Assembly: GCF_001854125.1 (NCBI RefSeq)
Contig: NZ_CP017715.1
Location: forward strand, 2,604,001-2,668,000
Direction of reading: 5' to 3'
DNA from: Marinobacter salinus
GTDB lineage: Bacteria > Pseudomonadota > Gammaproteobacteria > Pseudomonadales > Oleiphilaceae
DNA: 64,000 nt
Shown here: positions 37,578 through 46,644 of the stretch, one piece after another
Layout: the number at the start of each line of letters is the position of its first letter
How positions within the stretch are numbered: the first letter of the stretch is position 1
Notes under the pieces: generated by a model
Database searches by the model: none
Told to the model about the DNA's origin: nothing
What the model saw: the letters and a program-made list of their open reading frames with translations, nothing else
Translations under genes and position numbers: made by a program

Positions 37578-39001
37578 GCCAACCGGCAAACGTCTGGATC
37601 ATAGACGACGATCGCAGTATTCGCTGGGTGCTGGAGCGCGCCCTTAACCAGGCCGGTATGCAGCCCCGCGTTTTCGAAAGTGGCGAGAGCATCATGATGC
37701 GCCTCGAGCACGAACAACCGGACGCCATCATCAGCGATATTCGTATGCCCGGCGTCGACGGCATTACCTTGCTTTCACAGATCGCCGAGGTACACCCGGA
37801 TGTCCCGGTCATCATCATGACCGCGCACTCGGATCTTGAGAGTGCGGTAACCAGTTACCAGACAGGCGCCTTCGAATACCTTCCCAAGCCTTTCGATGTG
37901 GATGATGCTGTCGCCCTGGTCAAGCGCGCCGTGGCTCATAGCCATGAGAAACGTGCAAGCGCCGAGCCCCAGGCCGAAAGTGCCCAGCGGAATATGGAGA
38001 TCATCGGGGAAGCCCCTGCGATGCAGGAGGTGTTTCGGGCCATAGGGAGGCTTTCACACTCCAACATCACCGTACTGATCAACGGTGAAAGCGGAACTGG
38101 TAAGGAACTGGTTGCTCAGGCCCTCCACAACCACAGCCCGCGCGCCAAACACCCTTTTATCGCCCTGAACATGGCCGCCATCCCCAAGGACCTGATCGAG
38201 TCCGAACTGTTCGGGCATGAGAAAGGTTCCTTTACCGGCGCAGGGGCGGCACGCCAGGGACGGTTTGAGCAAGCCAACGGCGGCACACTCTTTCTTGATG
38301 AAATCGGTGACATGCCTGCCGATACTCAAACCCGACTATTGAGGGTTCTTGCAGACGGTGAGTTCTACCGGGTAGGCGGCACCACCCCGATAAAAGTCGA
38401 CGTACGGATTATTGCCGCAACACATCAGGACCTGGAAAAGCTGGTTCAGGCCGGAACATTCCGGGAAGACCTGTTCCACCGCCTGAATGTTATTCGTGTG
38501 CACCTCCCCAAGCTTGCCGAACGGCGAGAAGACATTCCACGCCTGATGCAGTACTTCCTCAAGCGTGCCGCGAAAGAGCTTGCCGTAGAGACCAAAATCC
38601 TGCGCCCGGACGCCGAGGAATACCTCACCACCATGCCCTGGCCGGGTAACGTCCGCCAGCTGGAGAATACCTGCCGATGGCTGACGGTGATGGCCAGCGG
38701 TCGTGAAATTCATGTCGATGACTTGCCGCCGGAACTGCTTCACCAGGCCGAAACGCCGACCACCGGCACAACCTGGCAGGAAGGCCTTCGCAACTGGGCC
38801 GAGCAGGAACTGAAACGGGGCAAGAAAGGAATTCTGGACACAGCAGTGCCAGAATTCGAAAAGATCATGATAGAGACCGCCCTGAAACACACCGGCGGCC
38901 GTCGCCGGGATGCATCCGTGCTACTGGGCTGGGGTCGTAATACCCTGACGCGGAAGATTAATGAACTGGGGCTGGACCACCCCGAAAGTGATGACGATTG
39001 A
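37574..39001 (+). CDS. glnG: Nitrogen regulator NtrC, sigma-54 activator
   Basis: A 475-residue response regulator and AAA+ enhancer-binding protein. The receiver domain has IIDDDRSIRWVLERAL and phosphorylated D55 (ISDIRMPG). The central ATPase shows Walker A GESGTGKE near 171, the sigma-54-contact loop GSFTGA at 218-223 (more often GAFTGA), Walker B-like GGTLFLDEIGDMP and the R-finger region. The C-terminal Fis-type helix-turn-helix is ALKHTGGRRRDASVLLGWGRN. Overlaps ntrB by ATGA. It probably drives glnA from the sigma-54 promoter at 33947. Confidence 0.97.
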   Translation: MSQPANVWIIDDDRSIRWVLERALNQAGMQPRVFESGESIMMRLEHEQPDAIISDIRMPGVDGITLLSQIAEVHPDVPVIIMTAHSDLESAVTSYQTGAFEYLPKPFDVDDAVALVKRAVAHSHEKRASAEPQAESAQRNMEIIGEAPAMQEVFRAIGRLSHSNITVLINGESGTGKELVAQALHNHSPRAKHPFIALNMAAIPKDLIESELFGHEKGSFTGAGAARQGRFEQANGGTLFLDEIGDMPADTQTRLLRVLADGEFYRVGGTTPIKVDVRIIAATHQDLEKLVQAGTFREDLFHRLNVIRVHLPKLAERREDIPRLMQYFLKRAAKELAVETKILRPDAEEYLTTMPWPGNVRQLENTCRWLTVMASGREIHVDDLPPELLHQAETPTTGTTWQEGLRNWAEQELKRGKKGILDTAVPEFEKIMIETALKHTGGRRRDASVLLGWGRNTLTRKINELGLDHPESDDD

Positions 39002-39021
39002 GCCACCGGGCTCTTTTTTCA

Positions 39022-39052
39022 GGGGCAGGCTGCAAGGCTTGCCCCTTTTTTT
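39022..39052 (+). terminator. Intrinsic terminator downstream of ntrC
   Basis: GGGGCAGGC, short loop, GGCTTGCCCC, then seven Ts. It lies between ntrC and the convergent end of the msh operon; no T tract faces the other way. Confidence 0.9.
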
Positions 39053-39063
39053 ATATGGGGGAA

Positions 39064-42000
39064 TCAACGTTCCTGCCAGTAGATAACACGATCGTGGCCG
39101 CGGTAGACGCCGAAAGTAGCCAGGCCCGTGGGGTCATCCAGAGAGCCATCGCCGTCTTCGTCATCCTCGAACCAGACCGGGACATCCCAAACCAGCGTAT
39201 CCGTTCCTTGCGTCCCGTTTGGCTGAAGCGTCAGCGGGCCGCCAAGACCACCCCCAAGGGTTCCGGATCCAGACACCAGCGAATGGTGCACCTCTGGGTC
39301 AGCAATTGGTGTCGTAGCCCACTGCGAACAGTCATCCGCGTTGTGCGATACATACCGGCCACCCTCCCAAAACTCCGCACCGAAACGCATGTAGAGCTCA
39401 CTCACGTTCTCAGGCCCGTAGACATTTTCAATCACCCAGCGGCCATATCGAACGTCAAGCGGTGCCAACGGTGTAACGGAGATCGGTGCAGTCGGAGCCA
39501 GGACGCCATCGGAATCCTCAATACCGTGGACCGTGACAGTCATGTCCGGCGAGAAGGGTGATATCCGGGCATCAACCGATTTTTGATAGACAAATTCATC
39601 GGTGGTCGAAAATGCATAAACACCAGTCCCTGGGCTGGCAACAGAAAACAACCCGGTCTGTAGGCTCGCAGTGATCGGATAACCAGCGCCGGACAAATCC
39701 ATCTGGGCATTGTCAGTGGAAGGAGCGCTACGGGAGACATCCAAAGCCGTCAGCTTCAGAAAATCACCCTCCGTATAATTGCGCGTTACGTAAGTGCCAG
39801 GGCCCATCGCTGATATGGTTAACGTCGGTACAACAGCCCATTCCATCGGTTGACCGGAATATACGAAAGCCGCACCAGCGTCGCAGAATGGCGCGAGCTC
39901 CCCGACAGACACTGAGACATCGAATCGATCAGGCACAAAGCGACCAACCTCACCGGATGCACCGCTGACTTCAGGGGCTACACCGAGATAAGTCGAATTT
40001 TTGGCGGAAAGCTCAAGGATTCCCACTTCGTTCCAGCTCAGGTTACTCACCGTCGCTCTTCCGCCGTTGAACAGGGCGCCGGGCAAACTGACCGGACCGG
40101 AAAGAATGCCAGTCTGCCCCCCAACCGGTTTTATCAGGGAATGGCTGATACTCGCGCCTTGGGGGGAGCCTTCCTGACCAAAGCTTAGCAACGGATTGCC
40201 ACTCGCACCGACCGCCGAGACAACCAGTTCGAAGGGCTGGCCAGCTGCTTTAAAGAGCGGCCCATTGGCATCGGTGGCAGCCGGGTTGTCCGTCACCGCC
40301 AGCGTGAAACGGTCAGGTCGAACGGTCCACAGCGCACTCGTCCCGGCCACCGGGAGTGGACTGCCAGTGGCGTCGACGACAATGCCGGACGTTTCATCAA
40401 GCAGGTTTAGCCGGTACTGCCCGACATCCCCTGCGAACAGAGAGAAGTCTGCAAATCCGCCGCTGAAATCAAGGGTCAGGTTGTCCGACAGCGGCACAGC
40501 ACTGCCTGGCGACAGAACAGAAACACCACTATCGAGTTCAGGAGCCACGCCACCGGGATCATCGCCACTCCGCGACAACCAGGCCTTAACAGCAACCTGA
40601 CGGTCGTAGTCGGCAATCGGGCCACACTCACCGGTGGCAGAATCACGCCGGATCGCTGTGACCAAAAACGAATGATCACGCTCCGCGACAATATCCAGCC
40701 CCTCAGCGTCTGTACTTTCGATTACAAAGGCGTTTTCGAGGAACTGAACCGGGCCGGACCGCCCTTGCTGCCCGTCGGCGAGGTCAGAAGCAAGAATGGT
40801 GAGCTCATCTGCCGTGGCATTTTCCAGCAACAACGAGACCGAACCATTGTCGCCAGCATCGAACTGATAACTCGCGGCGCCATCGTTGTTATTATCAGGA
40901 GTCGGCGTTAATGAGCCACTGGGAATATTTAAGAAGCCTGGCGACCAGTTGCCACTGCCAGAACTCGTCTGGAGTGAAACCAGGCCAGCGTATCCTGACA
41001 GGGTGTTTCCGTTCTGATCGAATGCGCGAATGGTCACCTCCGCGGCCCCACAGACACTTGCGACTGCCGGAACGTTAACCTCAAAACCGTCCAGGCGATT
41101 GAAAGCACATGGACGAACCCTGCGATAAAGGGCAGCAATGCCCTCGGGACCAAACGCCGCACTAAAAACGGTGACTTCGTCGATCCGGCCATCGAAATAG
41201 CGGCCGGAGAAAAACTGGTCTTGCCCGATATGAAGTGGGTCTCCATTTGTCATCAGGGATCCCGAGCGATTGGCACGCCCCTTCTCGATGCCATCCACAT
41301 AGATACGCTGCAAACCACTCTCGTAGACGACAGCAATGTGATACCACTGATCCTCGACGAGATTCGCGCCACTCGTTGTGAACGAGTGAGTTCCTCCATT
41401 CTGGGTGCGCCACCACCAGTAGATTTCATTACTCGAATTGATATGAAATTCGAAGTTCTCGTCTTTTGAAGCAATTGTGTGCAGGCCGCTTCGGGGGAAC
41501 CGCCTGACATTGACCCAGGCACTAACGGTCAAAGGCCCGGGAAGATCTAGCGCTGACTGGTCACTGATTTCAATGAACTGATTACTCGTTCCGTCAAAAT
41601 CTCCATACCCACACGTGCCAGGACTTCCAGACCGGGCGGGCAGGCTGACAGAAAACTCTGGAGACGTTACAGCACGACCGTTTAAACCATTTCCCGAGGA
41701 ATCCAGCACCTCTCCAACAGAGCCATTCCAAGGCCCGTTGTCCAGGTGCCAGTCGCCAACCGCCGCCGGAAGTATTGTCCCGACACCGATTTCACTCTCA
41801 AAGATGCCGTATCGGGCTCCCGAGGCATCACGAGCATCCCGCAGGCGCAGCAGGAACTTCCTCTGATCAAGACTGCCGGACTGCAAAGTGGAGATACTCA
41901 CCGTCCCCTGAGACTGGCCCGAAGGTATCGTCAGCGTGCCCACACGTGCCTCGTAGTCAACCCCTTGAGTAGCGCTGCCATCCAGGGTTGCATAGTCGAT

Positions 42001-42720
42001 CCGGATGTCTGTTGCAGCAGCCGCACCAAGCTCAACGGTAAACACAGCCGTATCGCCCTGGAAAACGGTCACGTTATCAACGTTGATGAGGGGCCCCGAC
42101 ACGCCTTCGTCATTGCTACTTCCCTCTGTATCCTTGCCATCAGATGCACCGGAGCTCATCGTCCATTCGCCAGTCCCGTCCGGGCGTCGGCGGGCATACT
42201 TGCCACTCTCTCCACCCACAAGAGTGAGCCGGGTATCAAACGGCAGCTCATCCGGGCTGGAGGAACAGGACGCATCTTCCGAGTTGCTGACGGAGCTGCC
42301 AACGCGGACATAATCGATGGTCTTTCCCTGTGCATCGGAAAGCCTGACATCCATACCCAGAAGGTTGATGTCGGGGCTTCCCAGGTCGTTGCCATCCATG
42401 ATCAGCCACGGCGACGTGCTTTGGTTTGCAAGAGAAACAGAGCGGGAACTGCTACAGGCAGTCGACGGGTTATTCTTGTTACCGGCCAATGCACAGAATT
42501 CCAGTTGCCAGGTTTCATAGTCGGACACCAACACGCTTGAGGAAAGTAGCTTGATTTCTATAAAGCCGTCTTTTTCCGATATCTCATTGATGGTTGCAAG
42601 GCCCGCAAAGTCAGAACACTCTGCATATACGAATTGCGGCAGAATCATTACGATCAATGAGCAGGCCAGTGATTTTGACCATTTTAGAAAACCTTGAAGC
42701 GCCCGTTTGAATTGCCTCAT
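39064..42720 (-). CDS. mshQ: MshQ-like MSHA pilus locus protein with Calx-beta, LamG and DUF6701 regions
   Basis: A 1218-residue secreted protein, last gene of the MSHA operon. A signal peptide ends near residue 33 (VYAECSDF). Residues about 35-190 resemble a lamin-tail-type fold (ATINEISEKDGFIEIKLL); 213-313 resemble a Calx-beta repeat (NVTVFQGDTAVFTVEL, DYATLDGSATQGVDYE); 323-533 form a LamG/concanavalin-like domain (FDGTSNQFIEISD, LTVSAWVNVRRF, WYHIAVVYESG, RIDEVTVFSAAF); the remainder matches DUF6701 of MshQ proteins (PDRF repeats, SHNADDCSQW, FGVYRGHDRVIYWQER). The LamG and Calx-beta parts suggest carbohydrate or protein contact at the pilus tip or surface, an inference. Starts by ATGA overlap with mshP. 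Confidence 0.88.
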   Translation of the reverse strand: MRQFKRALQGFLKWSKSLACSLIVMILPQFVYAECSDFAGLATINEISEKDGFIEIKLLSSSVLVSDYETWQLEFCALAGNKNNPSTACSSSRSVSLANQSTSPWLIMDGNDLGSPDINLLGMDVRLSDAQGKTIDYVRVGSSVSNSEDASCSSSPDELPFDTRLTLVGGESGKYARRRPDGTGEWTMSSGASDGKDTEGSSNDEGVSGPLINVDNVTVFQGDTAVFTVELGAAAATDIRIDYATLDGSATQGVDYEARVGTLTIPSGQSQGTVSISTLQSGSLDQRKFLLRLRDARDASGARYGIFESEIGVGTILPAAVGDWHLDNGPWNGSVGEVLDSSGNGLNGRAVTSPEFSVSLPARSGSPGTCGYGDFDGTSNQFIEISDQSALDLPGPLTVSAWVNVRRFPRSGLHTIASKDENFEFHINSSNEIYWWWRTQNGGTHSFTTSGANLVEDQWYHIAVVYESGLQRIYVDGIEKGRANRSGSLMTNGDPLHIGQDQFFSGRYFDGRIDEVTVFSAAFGPEGIAALYRRVRPCAFNRLDGFEVNVPAVASVCGAAEVTIRAFDQNGNTLSGYAGLVSLQTSSGSGNWSPGFLNIPSGSLTPTPDNNNDGAASYQFDAGDNGSVSLLLENATADELTILASDLADGQQGRSGPVQFLENAFVIESTDAEGLDIVAERDHSFLVTAIRRDSATGECGPIADYDRQVAVKAWLSRSGDDPGGVAPELDSGVSVLSPGSAVPLSDNLTLDFSGGFADFSLFAGDVGQYRLNLLDETSGIVVDATGSPLPVAGTSALWTVRPDRFTLAVTDNPAATDANGPLFKAAGQPFELVVSAVGASGNPLLSFGQEGSPQGASISHSLIKPVGGQTGILSGPVSLPGALFNGGRATVSNLSWNEVGILELSAKNSTYLGVAPEVSGASGEVGRFVPDRFDVSVSVGELAPFCDAGAAFVYSGQPMEWAVVPTLTISAMGPGTYVTRNYTEGDFLKLTALDVSRSAPSTDNAQMDLSGAGYPITASLQTGLFSVASPGTGVYAFSTTDEFVYQKSVDARISPFSPDMTVTVHGIEDSDGVLAPTAPISVTPLAPLDVRYGRWVIENVYGPENVSELYMRFGAEFWEGGRYVSHNADDCSQWATTPIADPEVHHSLVSGSGTLGGGLGGPLTLQPNGTQGTDTLVWDVPVWFEDDEDGDGSLDDPTGLATFGVYRGHDRVIYWQER

Positions 42721-43130
42721 CTGACTCTCACCTCAACCACCCGGACAGCCTGATCCATTCCACTGCCACACTGCCCGGTACTGGCTATCGAAAACACCGT
42801 ATTGCCCCCGGGACCACTGATATTCGCGGTAACCGACTCGCAAGCCAGCGAAGCATTGCACCCGCTCAGGGCTGGCACACTGAACGAAATCGGGCTATTC
42901 AAAGCACTGCAGCTGCCGCCCTCCAGAACATCTCTGACCCCGACCTGCGCCCCACTTTCTGCAGCAAAAAATGCCCTTTGGGACTGGATCTGCAAACTCA
43001 CTGATTCACCACTCGCCTGCTGCAATTGAGCCATTCCCGCCACGAGCAGTGAGAGGACCGTAATGATAAAAAGCGCAATAGGGAGACCAGCGCCACTCTG
43101 CCTCTGGAGTCCGGGAGCATTAGGGCACAT
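42717..43130 (-). CDS. mshP: MSHA minor pilin-like protein MshP
   Basis: About 137 residues with one N-terminal hydrophobic helix, GLPIALFIITVLSLLVAGMAQL, after a short basic leader (LQRQSGAG), and a serine/glycine-rich C-terminal half with four Cys. This is the PilX-like layout of MshP. The frame is open further, but the ATG at 43130 follows AGG and overlaps the mshO stop by 11 bases. Likely a minor pseudopilin acting in pilus initiation. Confidence 0.85.
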   Translation of the reverse strand: MCPNAPGLQRQSGAGLPIALFIITVLSLLVAGMAQLQQASGESVSLQIQSQRAFFAAESGAQVGVRDVLEGGSCSALNSPISFSVPALSGCNASLACESVTANISGPGGNTVFSIASTGQCGSGMDQAVRVVEVRVR

Positions 43131-43905
43131 TGCGAACCTGAACCTCCTGACTAATGGATGTGGTTTCCCCGGACTCGGTATCCTCCAGGACAAAACTGAA
43201 CCCCACGACCGCGCCACGCTGCAGGCTCGGAGGCGTCACTTTAAAGGCCAGCGAGTTATTTGCGAGTCTCGCCGCCATCACCTGCCGGCCGGGATAACCG
43301 ACAGGCAAACCGGACGCCGGCGAGGCATTGATTCCGTAATCCTGATAGCGGTAAAGAAAGCGCCCTGACTGACAAACGGATACCGGCTCTCCAACAACAT
43401 AGAAACGGCGTGCCGGCGATTGCGCGGAAAATCGGTGCGTCGCGCCGCCATCGAATGTCACGGTAACCGGAGAGGCTCCCGATGGCAGGCTTGCCGTCGG
43501 CGAAAGAGGACCGGGGCTCCCCGGGGTATAGACATCAGAGCCGTAACCGTAGACCACGACCCGGCCTGCCGCAGAAGCACCTCCCGGAAGCGGCACGGCC
43601 TCGAAGGAATCGGGCGTCGCTCCTCCCGGCAGGCTCAGGTAATTTGACGCGGCCAGTATCGGCATCCATTCCAGACAAGTGCCGCTGGCATTGGTTCTAA
43701 TAGACGTTGGCAGTGCTTCCCGAACTTCGCGGCTGATTTTTTCACTGATAACCACGCCAGCGAGAGACCGCTGCTGTCGAGAGCTGACATCCAGCGCACC
43801 ACGTGTAGAGAGGCTGACAAACTGCACCGAGATGGTCGCAACAATCGCCAGCAAAACGATGACCATGACCAGTTCAACCAGGGTAAAGCCGCCGGCCCGA
43901 CGCAT
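43120..43905 (-). CDS. mshO: MSHA minor prepilin MshO
   Basis: A 261-residue type IV prepilin-like protein. The leader RRAGG is cut before FTLVELVMVIVLLAIVATISVQFV, a class III prepilin signature with Glu at position 5. Size and place between mshD and mshP identify MshO. It would be processed by the PilD peptidase (not in window) and be a low-abundance pilus component. Confidence 0.9.
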   Translation of the reverse strand: MRRAGGFTLVELVMVIVLLAIVATISVQFVSLSTRGALDVSSRQQRSLAGVVISEKISREVREALPTSIRTNASGTCLEWMPILAASNYLSLPGGATPDSFEAVPLPGGASAAGRVVVYGYGSDVYTPGSPGPLSPTASLPSGASPVTVTFDGGATHRFSAQSPARRFYVVGEPVSVCQSGRFLYRYQDYGINASPASGLPVGYPGRQVMAARLANNSLAFKVTPPSLQRGAVVGFSFVLEDTESGETTSISQEVQVRNVP

Positions 43906-44396
43906 CAGAAGTTTGCCCTGTAAGCGGACAACACAAAAGACTGGTTACCCGGAGCCGTGATATCAAGGTCAATGCGCTTTGCCTCAGAAGCCGGCAAACC
44001 AACTTCCGCTCCGGCACAGACGACGCTGATGCTCACCGAAAACCCATTGTAACCGGTCAGCGCCCCTTCGGCACTTCGGGGCGGCGAATCAATCAGCCCA
44101 TCATAGTCATCCACATCGTCAAACGTCGCGCGAGTCTCACCCGCTTCCGTCTGGATATTGCAAGCGCCCGAATATTTCGGGACACCTCCCTGGGACGTCG
44201 AGTCATCGTATTTCCTGGTCAGGATTTCATCCATGTAGAGCTGAGCGAGCTCAATGGCACGGGTCTGGTTCAGCGGATCGGCACTGCGTCCGGTGATGAG
44301 CGAAAACGCACCGACTACGCCCGCGATGGCAACGCTAATGATAACGATGGTGATCACCAGTTCGACCAGCGTGGCACCCTGCTCAGCGCGACTCAC
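43905..44396 (-). CDS. mshD: MSHA minor prepilin MshD
   Basis: A 163-residue minor prepilin with SRAEQG before ATLVELVITIVIISVAIAGVVGAF. The residue after the cleavage Gly is Ala instead of Phe. It has LAQLYMDEILTRKYDD after the helix, typical of MshD/PilV-like pilins. Overlaps mshC by four bases and mshO by one. Confidence 0.9.
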   Translation of the reverse strand: MSRAEQGATLVELVITIVIISVAIAGVVGAFSLITGRSADPLNQTRAIELAQLYMDEILTRKYDDSTSQGGVPKYSGACNIQTEAGETRATFDDVDDYDGLIDSPPRSAEGALTGYNGFSVSISVVCAGAEVGLPASEAKRIDLDITAPGNQSFVLSAYRANF

Positions 44397-44851
44397 GGCT
44401 GACAGCTCCCGGAATAGACTGCACCCAGAGAACTGATGCAGGTTTGATAGGTGCTGTCACCACTGAAAGTGAGATTGGTATTGATTCCCCCGACTACCTC
44501 GCCAGTGGCGTTAAATGCCAGATTGAGTGGAAGTGAAGCGCCGCTAAGGCTTGTACCGGACCGTTCGACGGAAAAAGTGCGAGCATTCGTTGTTCCCACG
44601 CCCACAGTAAACACGAAGGAGTTCGCCGTTTGCTCGACAGTGAGCCTGTCAGCGGAGTTCCCCGCCAACGCTGCCTGCTGGGCAAGCAGCGTGGCGGAGG
44701 CAAGTTGCTGGGTCACCAGCAAAGGGGAGAAGGCTGAACGGCTGGCGAACAGGCCTATCCCCAGAGCGGACAACACGCCAACCAGGATTATGATCATCAC
44801 CAGCTCCACTATGGTGAACCCAAATGAATTGGGTACCCTTAGCATTTTCAT
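44393..44851 (-). CDS. mshC: MSHA minor prepilin MshC
   Basis: A 152-residue minor pilin: leader up to NSFG, then FTIVELVMIIILVGVLSALGIGLF, and a C-terminal pair of Cys (TCISS and SCQP) that may form a disulfide. A GGGGGG-rich ribosome binding site precedes ATGAAAATG; the first ATG is used. It begins a four-gene minor pilin run C-D-O-P; 111 bases separate it from mshA. Confidence 0.88.
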   Translation of the reverse strand: MKMLRVPNSFGFTIVELVMIIILVGVLSALGIGLFASRSAFSPLLVTQQLASATLLAQQAALAGNSADRLTVEQTANSFVFTVGVGTTNARTFSVERSGTSLSGASLPLNLAFNATGEVVGGINTNLTFSGDSTYQTCISSLGAVYSGSCQP

Positions 44852-44962
44852 CCCCCCACAAAGCTCAAACTCGAAATATTAAGTTGTCACAGCAAAAGTC
44901 ATTCCCTTCATGAACCTGTTAGGTTGCCAACACTCACCGGCTTCATTCACCAGCCCAATTAA

Positions 44963-45463
44963 TTAACAGCCACTGTCATCAACGGCTACTGTTGCCGGAC
45001 CAGTTCCATCGGATTCTGTATAGACCAAATTGCAGGTGCCACTCCCATTAAAGCCATCCGGAACGAGAGTAATAGTAGGCGGCGTAGCAGTTGCAGCAAT
45101 TGTGTAAACAAAATCTGCACCACTACCCGTGGCGGCAGAGGCACTCATATTCGCCGCTTCAATGATCCCGTCTGTCGCCGCAGTGGGATACCCATTCGCC
45201 ATTTTAATCGCCTGCCCTTCAACAGTTACATCAGCTGCAGGTGCAAGCCCTTTTGCCAACTGCGTGCTATGTGTAATCGCTGAAGCTGATCTCATGGCAC
45301 CTGCCGCACCACTTAGAACGGATGCCCTTGCATCACCTCCCAAATCCGCAAACCTCGGCAAAGCAAACGCCGCCAGAATGCCCAAGATTACAATCACCAT
45401 CACCAGTTCGATCAGGGTAAAACCTTTCTCTTTTCTTGCTGAAATCGCTGTCATCGCATTCAT
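44963..45463 (-). CDS. mshA: MSHA major pilin MshA
   Basis: A 166-residue type IV pilin, expected major subunit. ISARKEKG precedes FTLIELVMVIVILGILAAFALPRFADLG, with Glu at position 5. Two C-terminal Cys (TCNLVY and DSGC) delimit the usual D-region. The C-terminal half is Ala/Thr-rich, like surface pilins. By place it is MshA, with mshB immediately upstream. Own promoter or mRNA processing to raise its level over neighbours would be expected, but I could not point to a site. Confidence 0.88.
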   Translation of the reverse strand: MNAMTAISARKEKGFTLIELVMVIVILGILAAFALPRFADLGGDARASVLSGAAGAMRSASAITHSTQLAKGLAPAADVTVEGQAIKMANGYPTAATDGIIEAANMSASAATGSGADFVYTIAATATPPTITLVPDGFNGSGTCNLVYTESDGTGPATVAVDDSGC

Positions 45464-45498
45464 GGTACTTCTCCGTTTTTCCGTTTTAATGCGTTCTA

Positions 45499-46023
45499 TC
45501 AGTTAATCGTTGTTGTGATTTCGCCGGTGTCAGCGTCGTAATCAATCGTGCTGTTCTGGCCATCAAGCTGGTAAGTAAACACGCAGTCATCGCCCGGGTC
45601 CCCGTCAGCATCTGCCTGCACAGTGACGCTATAGTCCGGGTTTGCACCTGAGATAGTGGGTGCGTTCGATTGTAGAATACCGGCCCATACCTGCTGGCAG
45701 CGGGCTACGGTCATATTGGCATTGGTAACGTTATTCGTTGCGGTAGGCCAGCCGTCAGCACTGACATCGACATCGTCGTTACCGAATCCCTGTACATCGG
45801 TGGTTGCTGCCGTAAACCCATTGGATACCCACTGAGTCTTGGTCAACGCCACACCAGCGGCTAGCGCCCCGGCTGTGGCCCGGATACTTGACTGGTGCGC
45901 CTGCTCCGAGAGCTGCGCAAATCTCGGCAGTGCGAAAGCGGCGAGGATGGCCAGAATGGCAATCACCACCACCAGTTCAATCAGGGTGAAGCCCTGCTGT
46001 TTCTGAATTTTTCTATACTGCAT
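45499..46023 (-). CDS. mshB: MSHA pilin MshB
   Basis: A 174-residue pilin: MQYRKIQKQQG then FTLIELVVVIAILAILAAFALPRFAQLS, close to MshA over the helix (ALPRFA shared). Cys residues RCQQVW and DDCVFTY form the likely disulfide. Role as a second pilin in the fibre is inferred from Vibrio and Shewanella gene order B-A-C-D-O-P-Q. Downstream spacing to mshA is 35 bases. Confidence 0.88.
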   Translation of the reverse strand: MQYRKIQKQQGFTLIELVVVIAILAILAAFALPRFAQLSEQAHQSSIRATAGALAAGVALTKTQWVSNGFTAATTDVQGFGNDDVDVSADGWPTATNNVTNANMTVARCQQVWAGILQSNAPTISGANPDYSVTVQADADGDPGDDCVFTYQLDGQNSTIDYDADTGEITTTIN

Positions 46024-46062
46024 CGTAAGAAAGCCTCTTTCCTGGATTATGCGTCCATCCTG

Positions 46063-46644
46063 TCAGCGTTGGGCATCCTGCGTTTGCGCTGCTTCTTCTG
46101 TCAACGACACCGGCGACAATTTGAGTCCCGTTGGTCGCTCTTCCTGCTCCCGCAATCCATTCCCGTTGCGGTCTGCAAATTCTGTTGTCACTTGCCAGGC
46201 CAGAGGCTTGTTTGGCTCCACGGGGCGCCGGTCTATATTGATCGGCTGTCGCGGACTATAAATTAACCAGCCTTTGGGCCTGCTTACTGTTTGTTTTTGT
46301 TCCATCAAGCGGAAACACCAGTTTCCTCGATCCGGTTGCCGTGCAGTACAGGCGCCCTGATAGTTTGGCCATTGGTGCTCAACCAGCTTGAAAGGGTTGG
46401 TCCCCTCCTGCGACTCCAGGTCACCCCCTCGGCTCAGCATCACTTCCGCGCCGCGGATGACCAGAGCTACCCGTAACTGGCTCAGCACCATGTTGGCGGA
46501 CCGTTCTTCGGCGTGCCGTGCTTCACGTTCCAGAACACCCAGAAGAAACCACGTCATCGCACCAATAATCGACACTGTCGCTAACAGGCGCAGTCTTCGG
46601 GCGTAGGCCAGCCCGGAATCATCCGTGGCGAACCGGGTTGGCAC
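46063..46644 (-). CDS. mshF: MSHA biogenesis protein MshF
   Basis: A 193-residue inner membrane protein with one N-terminal hydrophobic helix (LLATVSIIGAMTWFLLGVL) and a mostly polar remainder containing two Cys (GACTARQPD and NWCFRL). Assigned as MshF by place between mshG and mshB and by that layout; the protein has no well-defined motif. Start abuts the mshG stop. Confidence 0.75.
   Translation of the reverse strand: MPTRFATDDSGLAYARRLRLLATVSIIGAMTWFLLGVLEREARHAEERSANMVLSQLRVALVIRGAEVMLSRGGDLESQEGTNPFKLVEHQWPNYQGACTARQPDRGNWCFRLMEQKQTVSRPKGWLIYSPRQPINIDRRPVEPNKPLAWQVTTEFADRNGNGLREQEERPTGLKLSPVSLTEEAAQTQDAQR

Noticed and set aside
41746..42540. 264-codon frame antisense to mshQ
   Set aside because: No signal, motif or start context; explained by GC-rich third positions of mshQ.
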